A DNA stretch of 64,000 nucleotides from Crossaster papposus. Lineage: Eukaryota > Echinodermata > Asteroidea > Velatida > Solasteridae. The stretch's first letter is position 1. Every line of letters begins with the position of its first letter. The position numbers and the translations under genes are program-made. Shown piece by piece: positions 1-11,708 of the stretch. Below the pieces are notes generated by a model. That model saw nothing but the letters and a program-made list of their open reading frames with translations, was not told where the DNA came from and did no database searches. The DNA lies in the NCBI GenBank assembly GCA_037893245.1, contig JBAIAA010000117.1, forward strand, positions 1-64,000, written 5' to 3'.

Positions 1-173
1 CCGTCAGAACACAAAATAGACTTCCAAAGCTCCCAAATGGTCTATAGAGCTCATTTAGCCTAACAAACACTTTTCGGGTTTTGTTCACCATCAGAACACG
101 AAATGGACTTCCAACGCTCCCAAATGGTCTATAGCGCTCAATGAGCCTAACAAACACTTTTTGGGTTTTTTCA
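1..173 (+). repeat. Tail of a higher-order unit cut by the window start (A' and C monomers)
   Basis: Two monomers precede the first complete higher-order unit: an A variant with CCAAAGCTCCC (1-87) and a C monomer ending in TTTTTGGG (88-173). The same pair recurs at 7,932-8,104 and 15,590-15,762, each time inside an A-B-A'-C insertion upstream of an A-B pair. This implies that an A-B pair lies immediately upstream of base 1 and that the array continues to the left. Confidence 0.85.
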
Positions 174-259
174 CCGTCAGAACACAAAATAGACTTCCAA
201 CGCTCCCAAATGGTCTATAGAGCTCATTTAGCCTAACAAACACTTTTCGGTTTTTTTCA
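174..259 (+). repeat. Representative full-length monomer, type A (86 bp)
   Basis: This is a clean example of the commonest monomer type. It begins CCGTCAGAACACAAAATAG, has AACGCTCCCAAATGG in the middle, then CTATAGAGCTCATTTAG, and ends with the T-run and CA. Its G+C is about 40%. It carries CpG sites at CCGTC, AACGC and TTTCGG. The neighbour at 260 is type B, which shows CCGCCAG, GACATCC, GTTGTATAGTG and CAATGAG instead. The A-then-B order recurs throughout the window. The length of 86 bp is not a multiple of three, so any reading frame shifts with each monomer. Confidence 0.95.
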
Positions 260-1468
260 CCGCCAGAACACCAAATGGACATCCAACGCTCCCAAATGTT
301 GTATAGTGCTCAATGAGCCTAACAAACACTTTTCGGGTTTTTTCACCGTCAGAACACAAAATAGACTTCCAACGCTCCCAAATGGTCTATAGAGCTCATT
401 TAGCCTAACAAACACTTTTCGGGTTTTGTTCACCATCAGAACACGAAATGGACTTCCAATACTCCCAAATGGTCGATAGCGCTCAATAAGCGTAACAAAC
501 ACTTTTCGGTTTTTCTCACCGTCAGAACACCAAATGGACTTCCAACGCTCCCAAATGGTCTATAGCGCTCATTTAGCCTAACAAACACTTTTCGGGTTTT
601 TTTCACCGTCAGAACACCAAATGGACTTCCAACACTCCCAAACGGTCTATAGGCCTCAATGAGCCTAACAAACACTTTTCAAGTTTTTTCACCGTCAGAA
701 CACAAAATAGACTTCCAACGCTTCCAAATGGTCTATAGAGCTCATTTAGCCTAACAAACCCTTTTCGGGTTTTTTTTCACCATCAGAACACGAAATGGAC
801 TTCCAATACTCCCAAATGGTCTATAGAGCTCATTGAGCCTAACAAACACTTTTCGGTTTTTTTCACCATCAGAACACGAAATGGACTTCCAATACTCCCA
901 AATGGTCGATAGCGCTCAATAAGCGTAACAAACACTTTTCGGTTTTTCTCACCGTCAGAACACCAAATGGACATCCAACGCTCCCAAATGTTCTATAGTG
1001 CTCAATGAGCCTAACAAACACTTTTCGGTTTTGTTCACCATCAGAACACGAAATGGACTTCCAACGCTCACAAATGGTCTATAGGCCTCAATGAGCCTAA
1101 CAAACACTTTTCGGTTTTTTTCACCGTCAGAACACAAAATTGACTTCCAACACTCCCAAATGGTCTATAGGCCTCAATGAGCCTAACAAACACTTTTCGG
1201 GTTTTCTTCACCGTCAAAACACGAAATGGACTTTCAACACTCCCAAATGGTCTATAGCGCTCAATAAGCCTAACAAACACTTTTCGGGTTTTTCCACCTT
1301 CAGAACACAAAATAGACTTCCAACGCTCCCAAATGGTCTATAGGCCTCAATGAGCCTAACAAACACTTTTCGGGTTTTTTCACCGTCAGAACACAAAATA
1401 GACTTCCAACGCTCCCAAATGGTCTATAGCGCTCATTTAGCCTAACAAACACTTTTCGGTTTTTTTCA

Positions 1469-1521
1469 CCATCAGCTATAGGCCTCAATGAGCCTAACAA
1501 ACACTTTTCGGGTTTTCTTCA
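1469..1521 (+). repeat. Truncated 53-bp monomer, type T (first example)
   Basis: The unit reads CCATCAG joined directly to CTATAGGCCTCAATGAG and then continues normally to the T-run. Compared with a full monomer, 34 bp from AACACG to AAATGGT are missing. The same junction appears more than 60 times across the window, always at the same bases apart from single-base changes. The deletion therefore arose once and spread with the higher-order units. The length is 52 or 53 bp depending on the T-run. Confidence 0.93.
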
Positions 1522-2009
1522 CCGTCAAAACACGAAATGGACTTTCAACACTCCCAAATGGTCTATAGCGCTCAATAAGCCTAACAAACACTTTTCGGAT
1601 TTTTCCACCTTCAGAACACAAAATAGACTTCCAACGCTCCCAAATGGTCTATAGGCCTCAATGAGCCTAACAAACACTTTTCGGGTTTTTTCACCGTCAG
1701 AACACAAATTAGACTTCCAACGCTCCCAAATGGTCTATAGAGCTCATTTAGCCTAACAAACACTTTTCGGTTTTTTTCACCGCCAGAACACCAAATGGAC
1801 ATCCAACGCTCCCAAATGTTGTATAGTGCTCAATAAGCCTAACAAACACTTTTCGGTTTTTTTCACCATCAGCTATAGGCCTCAATGAGCCTAACAAACA
1901 CTTTTCGGGTTTTTTCACCGTCGGAACACAAAATAGACTTCCAACGCTCCTAAATGGTCTATAGAGCTCATTTAGCCTAACAAACACTTTTCGGGTTTTG
2001 TTCACCATC

Positions 2010-2092
2010 AGAACACGAAATGGACTTCCAACGCTCCCAAATGGTAGCGCTCAATGAGCCTAACAAACACTTTCCGGTTTTTCTCACCGTCA
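2010..2092 (+). repeat. C monomer with 4-bp deletion (first example)
   Basis: The core reads AAATGGTAGCGCTC instead of AAATGGTCTATAGCGCTC, a loss of four bases that removes the CTATAG palindrome. I count roughly twenty occurrences, for example near 3,214, 17,926, 20,366, 24,981, 33,588, 40,560 and 57,366. Most are followed directly by a truncated T unit. The example here is followed by an F monomer and has TTTCCGG instead of TTTTCGG. Confidence 0.88.
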
Positions 2093-3966
2093 AAACACGA
2101 AATGGACTTTCAACACTCCCAAATGGTCTATAGCGCTCAATAAGCCTAACAAACACTTTTCGGGTTTTTTCAGCGTCAGAACACAAATTAGACTTCCAAC
2201 GCTCCCAAATGGTCTATAGCGCTCATTTAGCCTAACAAACACTTTTCGGTTTTTTTTCACCGTCAGAACACCAAATGGACTTCCAACACTCCCAAACGGT
2301 CTATAGGCCTCAATGAGCCTAACAAACACTTTTCAAGTTTTTTCACAGTCAGAACACAAAATAGACTTCCAACGCTCCCAAATGGTCTATAGAGCTCATT
2401 TAGCCTAACAAACCCTTTTCGGGTTTTTTTCACCATCAGAACACGAAATGGACTTCCAATACTCCCAAATGGTCTATAGAGCTCATTGAGCCTAACAAAC
2501 ACTTTTCGGTTTTTTTCACCATCAGAACACGAAATGGACTTCCAATACTCCCAAATGGTCGATGGCGTTCAATAAGCGTAACAAACACTTTTCGGTTTTT
2601 CTCACCGTCAGAACACCAAATGGACATCCAACGCTCCCAAATGTTCTATAATGCTCAATGAGCCTAACAAACACTTTTCGGGTTTTGTTCACCATCAGCT
2701 ATAGGCCTCAATGAGCCTAACAAACACTTTTCGGGTTTTTTCACCCTCAGAACACAAAATTGACTTCCAACACTCCCAAATGGTCTATAGGCCTCAATGA
2801 GCCTAACAAACACTTTTCGGGTTTTCTTCACCGTCAAAACACGAAATGGACTTTCAACACTCCCAAATGGTCTATAGCGCTCAATAAGCCTAACAAACAC
2901 TTTTCGGGTTTTTTCACCGTCAGAACACAAAATAGACTTCCAACGCTCCCAAATGGTCTATAGAGCTCATTTAGCCTAACAAACACTTTTCGGTTTTTTT
3001 CACCGCCAGAACACCAAATGGACATCCAACGCTCCCAAATGTTGTATAGTGCTCAATGAGCCTAACAAACACTTTTCGGGTTTTTTCACCGTCAGAACAC
3101 AAAATAGACTTCCAACGCTCCTAAATGGTCTATAGAGCTCATTTAGCCTAACAAACACTTTTCGGGTTTTGTTCACCATCAGAACACGAAATGGACTTCC
3201 AACGCTCCCAAATGGTAGCGCTCAATGAGCCTAACAAACACTTTTCAGTTTTTTTCACCATCAGCTATAGGCCTCAATGAGCCTAACAAACACTTTTCGG
3301 GTTTTTTCACCGTCAGAACACAAAATAGACTTCCAACGCTCCCAAATGGTCTATAGAGCTCATTTAGCCTAACAAACACTTTTCGGTTTTTTTCACCGCC
3401 AGAACACCAAATGGACATCCAACGCTCCCAAATGTTGTATAGTGCTCAATGAGCCTAACAAACACTTTTCGGGTTTTTTCACCGTCAGAACACAAAATAG
3501 ACTTCCAACGCTCCCAAATGGTCTATAGAGCTCATTTAGCCTAACAAACACTTTTCGGGTTTTGTTCACCATCAGAACACGAAATGGACTTCCAATACTC
3601 CCAAATGGTCGATAGCGCTCAATAAGCGTAACAAACACTTTTCGGTTTTTCTCACCGTCAGAACACCAAATGGACATCCAACGCTCCCAAATGTTCTATA
3701 GTGCTCAATGAGCCTAACAAACACTTTTCGGGTTTTGTTCACCATCAGCTATAGGCCTCAATGAGCCTAACAAACACTTTTCGGGTTTTCTTCACCGTCA
3801 ACACACGAAATGGACTTTCAACACTCCCAAATGGTCTATAGCGCTCAATAAGCCTAACAAACACTTTTCGAGTTTTTCCACCTTCAGAACACAAAATAGA
3901 CTTCCAACGCTCCCAAATGGTCTATAGGCCTCAATGAGCCTAACAAACACTTTTCGGGTTTTTTCA

Positions 3967-6900
3967 CCGTCAGAACACAAAATAGACTTCCAACGCTCCC
4001 AAATGGTCTATAGAGCTCATTTAGCCTAACAAACACTTTTCGGTTTTTTTCACCGCCAGAACACCAAATGGACATCCAACGCTCCCAAATGTTGTATAGT
4101 GCTCAATGAGCCTAACAAACACTTTTCGGGTTTTTTCACCGTCAGAACACAAAATAGACTTCCAACGCTCCCAAATGGTCTATAGAGCTCATTTAGCCTA
4201 ACAAACACTTTTCGGGTTTTGTTCACCATCAGAACACGAAATGGACTTCCAATACTCCCAAATGGTCGATAGCGCTCAATAAGCGTAACAAACACTTTTC
4301 GGTTTTTCTCACCGTCAGAACACCAAATGGACTTCCAACGCTCCCAAATGGTCTATAGCGCTCATTTAGCCTAACAAACACTTTTCGGGTTTTTTTCACC
4401 GTCAGAACACCAAATGGACTTCCAACACTCCCAAACGGTCTATAGGCCTCAATGAGCCTAACAAACACTTTTCAAGTTTTTTCACCGTCAGAACACAAAA
4501 TAGACTTCCAACGCTTCCAAATGGTCTATAGAGCTCATTTAGCCTAACAAACCCTTTTCGGGTTTTTTTTCACCATCAGAACACGAAATGGACTTCCAAT
4601 ACTCCCAAATGGTCTATAGAGCTCATTGAGCCTAACAAACACTTTTCGGTTTTTTTCACCATCAGAACACGAAATGGACTTCCAATACTCCCAAATGGTC
4701 GATAGCGCTCAATAAGCGTAACAAACACTTTTCGGTTTTTCTCACCGTCAGAACACCAAATGGACATCCAACGCTCCCAAATGTTCTATAGTGCTCAATG
4801 AGCCTAACAAACACTTTTCGGTTTTGTTCACCATCAGAACACGAAATGGACTTCCAACGCTCACAAATGGTCTATAGGCCTCAATGAGCCTAACAAACAC
4901 TTTTCGGTTTTTTTCACCGTCAGAACACAAAATTGACTTCCAACACTCCCAAATGGTCTATAGGCCTCAATGAGCCTAACAAACACTTTTCGGGTTTTCT
5001 TCACCGTCAAAACACGAAATGGACTTTCAACACTCCCAAATGGTCTATAGCGCTCAATAAGCCTAACAAACACTTTTCGGGTTTTTCCACCTTCAGAACA
5101 CAAAATAGACTTCCAACGCTCCCAAATGGTCTATAGGCCTCAATGAGCCTAACAAACACTTTTCGGGTTTTTTCACCGTCAGAACACAAAATAGACTTCC
5201 AACGCTCCCCAATGGTCTATAGCGCTCATTTAGCCTAACAAACACTTTTCGGTTTTTTTCACCATCAGCTATAGGCCTCAATGAGCCTAACAAACACTTT
5301 TCGGGTTTTCTTCACCGTCAAAACACGAAATGGACTTTCAACACTCCCAAATGGTCTATAGCGCTCAATAAGCCTAACAAACACTTTTCGGATTTTTCCA
5401 CCTTCAGAACACAAAATAGACTTCCAACGCTCCCAAATGGTCTATAGGCCTCAATGAGCCTAACAAACACTTTTCGGGTTTTTTCACCGTCAGAACACAA
5501 ATTAGACTTCCAACGCTCCCAAATGGTCTATAGAGCTCATTTAGCCTAACAAACACTTTTCGGTTTTTTTCACCGCCAGAACACCAAATGGACATCCAAC
5601 GCTCCCAAATGTTGTATAGTGCTCAATAAGCCTAACAAACACTTTTCGGTTTTTTTCACCATCAGCTATAGGCCTCAATGAGCCTAACAAACACTTTTCG
5701 GGTTTTTTCACCGTCGGAACACAAAATAGACTTCCAACGCTCCTAAATGGTCTATAGAGCTCATTTAGCCTAACAAACACTTTTCGGGTTTTGTTCACCA
5801 TCAGAACACGAAATGGACTTCCAACGCTCCCAAATGGTAGCGCTCAATGAGCCTAACAAACACTTTCCGGTTTTTCTCACCGTCAAAACACGAAATGGAC
5901 TTTCAACACTCCCAAATGGTCTATAGCGCTCAATAAGCCTAACAAACACTTTTCGGGTTTTTTCAGCGTCAGAACACAAATTAGACTTCCAACGCTCCCA
6001 AATGGTCTATAGCGCTCATTTAGCCTAACAAACACTTTTCGGTTTTTTTTCACCGTCAGAACACCAAATGGACTTCCAACACTCCCAAACGGTCTATAGG
6101 CCTCAATGAGCCTTACAAACACTTTTCAAGTTTTTTCACAGTCAGAACACAAAATAGACTTCCAACGCTCCCAAATGGTCTATAGAGCTCATTTAGCCTA
6201 ACAAACCCTTTTCGGGTTTTTTTCACCATCAGAACACGAAATGGACTTCCAATACTCCCAAATGGTCTATAGAGCTCATTGAGCCTAACAAACACTTTTC
6301 GGTTTTTTTCACCATCAGAACACGAAATGGACTTCCAATACTCCCAAATGGTCGATGGCGTTCAATAAGCGTAACAAACACTTTTTGGTTTTTCTCACCG
6401 TCAGAACACCAAATGGACATCCAACGCTCCCAAATGTTCTATAATGCTCAATGAGCCTAACAAACACTTTTCGGGTTTTGTTCACCATCAGCTATAGGCC
6501 TCAATGAGCCTAACAAACACTTTTCGGGTTTTTTCACCCTCAGAACACAAAATTGACTTCCAACACTCCCAAATGGTCTATAGGCCTCAATGAGCCTAAC
6601 AAACACTTTTCGGGTTTTCTTCACCGTCAAAACACGAAATGGACTTTCAACACTCCCAAATGGTCTATAGCGCTCAATAAGCCTAACAAACACTTTTCGG
6701 GTTTTTTCACCGTCAGAACACAAAATAGACTTCCAACGCTCCCAAATGGTCTATAGAGCTCATTTAGCCTAACAAACACTTTTCGGTTTTTTTCACCGCC
6801 AGAACACCAAATGGACATCCAACGCTCCCAAATGTTGTATAGTGCTCAATGAGCCTAACAAACACTTTTCGGGTTTTTTCACCGTCAGAACACAAAATAG

Positions 6901-7759
6901 ACTTCCAACGCTCCTAAATGGTCTATAGAGCTCATTTAGCCTAACAAACACTTTTCGGGTTTTGTTCACCATCAGAACACGAAATGGACTTCCAACGCTC
7001 CCAAATGGTAGCGCTCAATGAGCCTAACAAACACTTTTCAGTTTTTTTCACCATCAGCTATAGGCCTCAATGAGCCTAACAAACACTTTTCGGGTTTTTT
7101 CACCGTCAGAACACAAAATAGACTTCCAACGCTCCCAAATGGTCTATAGAGCTCATTTAGCCTAACAAACACTTTTCGGTTTTTTTCACCGCCAGAACAC
7201 CAAATGGACATCCAACGCTCCCAAATGTTGTATAGTGCTCAATGAGCCTAACAAACACTTTTCGGGTTTTTTCACCGTCAGAACACAAAATAGACTTCCA
7301 ACGCTCCCAAATGGTCTATAGAGCTCATTTAGCCTAACAAACACTTTTCGGGTTTTGTTCACCATCAGAACACGAAATGGACTTCCAATACTCCCAAATG
7401 GTCGATAGCGCTCAATAAGCGTAACAAACACTTTTCGGTTTTTCTCACCGTCAGAACACCAAATGGACATCCAACGCTCCCAAATGTTCTATAGTGCTCA
7501 ATGAGCCTAACAAACACTTTTCGGGTTTTGTTCACCATCAGCTATAGGCCTCAATGAGCCTAACAAACACTTTTCGGGTTTTCTTCACCGTCAACACACG
7601 AAATGGACTTTCAACACTCCCAAATGGTCTATAGCGCTCAATAAGCCTAACAAACACTTTTCGAGTTTTTCCACCTTCAGAACACAAAATAGACTTCCAA
7701 CGCTCCCAAATGGTCTATAGGCCTCAATGAGCCTAACAAACACTTTTCGGGTTTTTTCA
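3967..7759 (+). repeat. Higher-order repeat unit U, copy 2 (3,793 bp)
   Basis: This is a head-to-tail copy of the preceding block. I noticed only three single-base differences: C at 5,210 where copy 1 has A at 1,417; T at 6,114 where copy 1 has A at 2,321; and T at 6,386 where copy 1 has C at 2,593. A full alignment may reveal a few more. The five truncated units fall at the expected places (near 5,266, 5,665, 6,490, 7,057 and 7,541). Such low divergence over 3.8 kb implies very recent amplification or ongoing homogenisation. Confidence 0.93.
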
Positions 7760-7845
7760 CCGTCAGAACACAAAATAGACTTCCAACGCTCCCAAATGGT
7801 CTATAGAGCTCATTTAGCCTAACAAACACTTTTCGGTTTTTTTCA

Positions 7846-8190
7846 CCGCCAGAACACCAAATGGACATCCAACGCTCCCAAATGTTGTATAGTGCTCAAT
7901 GAGCCTAACAAACACTTTTCGGTTTTTTTCACCGTCAGAACACAAAATAGACTTCCAAAGCTCCCAAATGGTCTATAGAGCTCATTTAGCCTAACAAACA
8001 CTTTTCGGGTTTTGTTCACCATCAGAACACGAAATGGACTTCCAACGCTCCCAAATGGTCTATAGCGCTCAATGAGCCTAACAAACACTTTTTGGGTTTT
8101 TTCACCGTCAGAACACAAAATAGACTTCCAACGCTCCCAAATGGTCTATAGAGCTCATTTAGCCTAACAAACACTTTTCGGTTTTTTTCA
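7846..8190 (+). repeat. 345-bp four-monomer insertion (B-A'-C-A register) in unit copy 3
   Basis: Compared with copies 1 and 2, copy 3 has four additional monomers here. The order A-B-A'-C-A-B replaces A-B; A' carries CCAAAGCTCCC and C ends with TTTTTGGG. Because the flanking A and B monomers are near identical, the insertion edges can slide by one to two monomers. The same four-monomer module is present at the start of unit copy 4 (about 15,418-15,848), near 25.9-26.2 kb, near 31.2-31.5 kb and repeatedly in the right half (for example 44.2-44.5 kb). Confidence 0.85.
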
Positions 8191-8622
8191 CCGCCAGAAC
8201 ACCAAATGGACATCCAACGCTCCCAAATGTTGTATAGTGCTCAATGAGCCTAACAAACACTTTTCGGGTTTTTTCACCGTCAGAACACAAAATAGACTTC
8301 CAACGCTCCCAAATGGTCTATAGAGCTCATTTAGCCTAACAAACACTTTTCGGGTTTTGTTCACCATCAGAACACGAAATGGACTTCCAATACTCCCAAA
8401 TGGTCGATAGCGCTCAATAAGCGTAACAAACACTTTTCGGTTTTTCTCACCGTCAGAACACCAAATGGACTTCCAACGCTCCCAAATGGTCTATAGCGCT
8501 CATTTAGCCTAACAAACACTTTTCGGTTTTTTTTCACCGTCAGAACACCAAATGGACTTCCAACACTCCCAAACGGTCTATAGGCCTCAATGAGCCTAAC
8601 AAACACTTTTCAAGTTTTTTCA

Positions 8623-11600
8623 CCGTCAGAACACAAAATAGACTTCCAACGCTTCCAAATGGTCTATAGAGCTCATTTAGCCTAACAAACCCTTTTCGGT
8701 GTTTTTTTCACCATCAGAACACGAAATGGACTTCCAATACTCCCAAATGGTCTATAGAGCTCATTGAGCCTAACAAACACTTTTCGGTTTTTTTCACCAT
8801 CAGAACACGAAATGGACTTCCAATACTCCCAAATGGTCGATAGCGCTCAATAAGCGTAACAAACACTTTTCGGTTTTTTCTCACCGTCAGAACACCAAAT
8901 GGACATCCAACGCTCCCAAATGTTCTATAGTGCTCAATGAGCCTAACAAACACTTTTCGGGTTTTTTTCACCGTCAGAACACCAAATGGACTTCCAACAC
9001 TCCCAAACGGTCTATAGGCCTCAATGAGCCTAACAAACACTTTTCAAGTTTTTTCACCGTCAGAACACAAAATAGACTTCCAACGCTTCCAAATGGTCTA
9101 TAGAGCTCATTTAGCCTAACAAACCCTTTTCGGGTTTTTTTTCACCATCAGAACACGAAATGGACTTCCAATACTCCCAAATGGTCTATAGAGCTCATTG
9201 AGCCTAACAAACACTTTTCGGTTTTTTTCACCATCAGAACACGAAATGGACTTCCAATACTCCCAAATGGTCGATAGCGCTCAATAAGCGTAACAAACAC
9301 TTTTCGGTTTTTCTCACCGTCAGAACACCAAATGGACATCCAACGCTCCCAAATGTTCTATAGTGCTCAATGAGCCTAACAAACACTTTTCGGTTTTGTT
9401 CACCATCTGAACACGAAATGGACTTCCAACGCTCACAAATGGTCTATAGGCCTCAATGAGCCTAACAAACACTTTTCGGTTTTTTTCACCGTCAGAACAC
9501 AAAATTGACTTCCAACACTCCCAAATGGTCTATAGGCCTCAATGAGCCTAACAAACACTTTTCGGGTTTTCTTCACCGTCAAAACACGAAATGGACTTTC
9601 AACACTCCCAAATGGTCTATAGCGCTCAATAAGCCTAACAAACACTTTTCGGGTTTTTCCACCTTCAGAACACAAAATAGACTTCCAACGCTCCCAAATG
9701 GTCTATAGGCCTCAATGAGCCTAACAAACACTTTTCGGTTTTTTTCACCGTCAGAACACAAAATAGACTTCCAACGCTCCCAAATGGTCTATAGCGCTCA
9801 TTTAGCCTAACAAACACTTTTCGGTTTTTTTCACCATCAGCTATAGGCCTCAATGAGCCTAACAAACACTTTTCGGGTTTTCTTCACCGTCAAAACACGA
9901 AATGGACTTTCAACACTCCCAAATGGTCTATAGCGCTCAATAAGCCTAACAAACACTTTTCGGCTTTTTCCACCTTCAGAACACAAAATAGACTTCCAAC
10001 GCTCCCAAATGGTCTATAGGCCTCAATGAGCCTAACAAACACTTTTCGGGTTTTTTCACCGTCAGAACACAAATTAGACTTCCAACGCTCCCAAATGGTC
10101 TATAGAGCTCATTTAGCCTAACAAACACTTTTCGGTTTTTTTCACCGCCAGAACACCAAATGGACATCCAACGCTCCCAAATGTTGTATAGTGCTCAATA
10201 AGCCTAACAAACACTTTTCGGTTTTTTTCACCATCAGCTATAGGCCTCAATGAGCCTAACAAACACTTTTCGGGTTTTTTCACCGTCGGAACACAAAATA
10301 GACTTCCAACGCTCCTAAATGGTCTATAGAGCTCATTTAGCCTAACAAACACTTTTCGGGTTTTGTTCACCATCAGAACACGAAATGGACTTCCAACGCT
10401 CCCAAATGGTAGCGCTCAATGAGCCTAACAAACACTTTCCGGTTTTTCTCACCGTCAAAACACGAAATGGACTTTCAACACTCCCAAATGGTCTATAGCG
10501 CTCAATAAGCCTAACAAACACTTTTCGGGTTTTTTCAGCGTCAGAACACAAATTAGACTTCCAACGCTCCCAAATGGTCTATAGCGCTCTTTTAGCCTAA
10601 CAAACACTTTTCGGTTTTTTTTCACCGTCAGAACACCAAATGGACTTCCAACACTCCCAAACGGTCTATAGGCCTCAATGAGCCTAACAAACACTTTTCA
10701 AGTTTTTTCACAGTCAGAACACAAAATAGACTTCCAACGCTCCCAAATGGTCTATAGAGCTCATTTAGCCTAACAAACCCTTTTCGGGTTTTTTTCACCA
10801 TCAGAACACGAAATGGACTTCCAATACTCCCAAATGGTCTATAGAGCTCATTGAGCCTAACAAACACTTTTCGGTTTTTTTCACCATCAGAACACGAAAT
10901 GGACTTCCAATACTCCCAAATGGTCGATGGCGTTCAATAAGCGTAACAAACACTTTTCGGTTTTTCTCACCGTCAGAACACCAAATGGACATCCAACGCT
11001 CCCAAATGTTCTATAATGCTCAATGAGCCTAACAAACACTTTTCGGGTTTTGTTCACCATCAGCTATAGGCCTCAATGAGCCTAACAAACACTTTTCGGG
11101 TTTTTTCACCCTCAGAACACAAAATTGACTTCCAACACTCCCAAATGGTCTATAGGCCTCAATGAGCCTAACAAACACTTTTCGGGTTTTCTTCACCGTC
11201 AAAACACGAAATGGACTTTCAACACTCCCAAATGGTCTATAGCGCTCAATAAGCCTAACAAACACTTTTCGGGTTTTTTCACCGTCAGAACACAAAATAG
11301 ACTTCCAACGCTCCCAAATGGTCTATAGAGCTCATTTAGCCTAACAAACACTTTTCGGTTTTTTTCACCGCCAGAACACCAAATGGACATCCAACGCTCC
11401 CAAATGTTGTATAGTGCTCAATGAGCCTAACAAACACTTTTCGGGTTTTTTCACCGTCAGAACACAAAATAGACTTCCAACGCTCCTAAATGGTCTATAG
11501 AGCTCATTTAGCCTAACAAACACTTTTCGGGTTTTGTTCACCATCAGAACACGAAATGGACTTCCAACGCTCCCAAATGGTAGCGCTCAATGAGCCTAAC

Positions 11601-11708
11601 AAACACTTTTCAGTTTTTTTCACCGTCAGAACACAAAATAGACTTCCAACGCTCCTAAATGGTCTATAGAGCTCATTTAGCCTAACAAACACTTTTCAAG
11701 TTTTTTCA
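8623..11708 (+). repeat. 3,086-bp internal duplication, first copy
   Basis: The A'' monomer at 8,623 recurs at 11,709, and matching landmarks keep an offset of 3,086 bp up to about 14,700: 8,714 to 11,800, 9,148 to 12,234, and 11,199 to 14,285. The junction monomer at about 11,611-11,708 is chimeric. Where other copies continue with CCATCAG joined to the truncated unit, this one switches to CCGTCAG with CTCCTAAATGG and ends with TTTTCAAG, the tail characteristic of type G. Confidence 0.88.
8711..9144 (+). repeat. 434-bp five-monomer tandem duplication
   Basis: The order G-A''-D'-D-E occurs twice in a row. D' starts at 8,711 and again at 9,145, exactly 434 bp apart, with G (AAACGGTC, TTTTCAAG) at 8,971 and A'' (CGCTTCC, AAACCC) at 9,057. 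In copies 1 and 2 this group occurs once and is followed directly by the monomer with CTCACAAATGG. The upstream A'' ends in CGGTG plus T-run, while the downstream one ends in CGGG plus T-run, so the two are distinguishable. Confidence 0.88.

Larger units (their letters stand above)
174..3966 (+). repeat. Higher-order repeat unit U, copy 1 (3,793 bp, ~46 monomers)
   Basis: This block recurs with a constant offset of 3,793 bp in the next block. It contains about 39 near full-length monomers, two with a 4-bp deletion (near 2,041 and 3,214) and five truncated 53-bp units (near 1,474, 1,872, 2,698, 3,266 and 3,748). The order begins A-B-A-D-L-G-A''-D'-D-E, where L is an ACTTCC/AGCGCTCATTTAG hybrid and A'' has CGCTTCC and AAACCC. 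Monomers within the unit differ by several percent, while the corresponding monomers in copy 2 are virtually identical. That contrast defines a higher-order repeat. No gene is present. Confidence 0.93.

Noticed and set aside
30..55. Relationship to legume centromeric satellites through CAAATGGTC followed by ATA
   Set aside because: The resemblance is about ten bases, from memory, and the remainder of the 86-bp unit does not match what I recall. It is not enough for a family or species assignment.
60..90. CENP-B box-like motif around TTTTCGGGTTTTTTCACCG
   Set aside because: The CENP-B consensus requires TTCG, an A at a fixed distance and CGGG. The monomer has TTCGGG but lacks the correctly spaced A and the second CGGG on either strand.
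70..90. Telomere or telobox-like AAACCC motif on the minus strand
   Set aside because: The sequence is AAAACCCGAAAA rather than AAACCCTAA, is not repeated in tandem as a heptamer, and occurs once per monomer. AACAAACCC in the A'' units is equally isolated.
433..518. RNA polymerase III internal promoter or tRNA-derived repeat in D monomers (GGTCGATAGCGC)
   Set aside because: It resembles a B box only over a few bases. I could find no matching A box, cloverleaf or SINE structure.
1140..1343. Recurrent 67-codon plus-strand frame found at many places
   Set aside because: It spans an H-F-I monomer trio and reappears wherever that trio occurs. It is a by-product of the repeat, with no domain or signal that I recognise.
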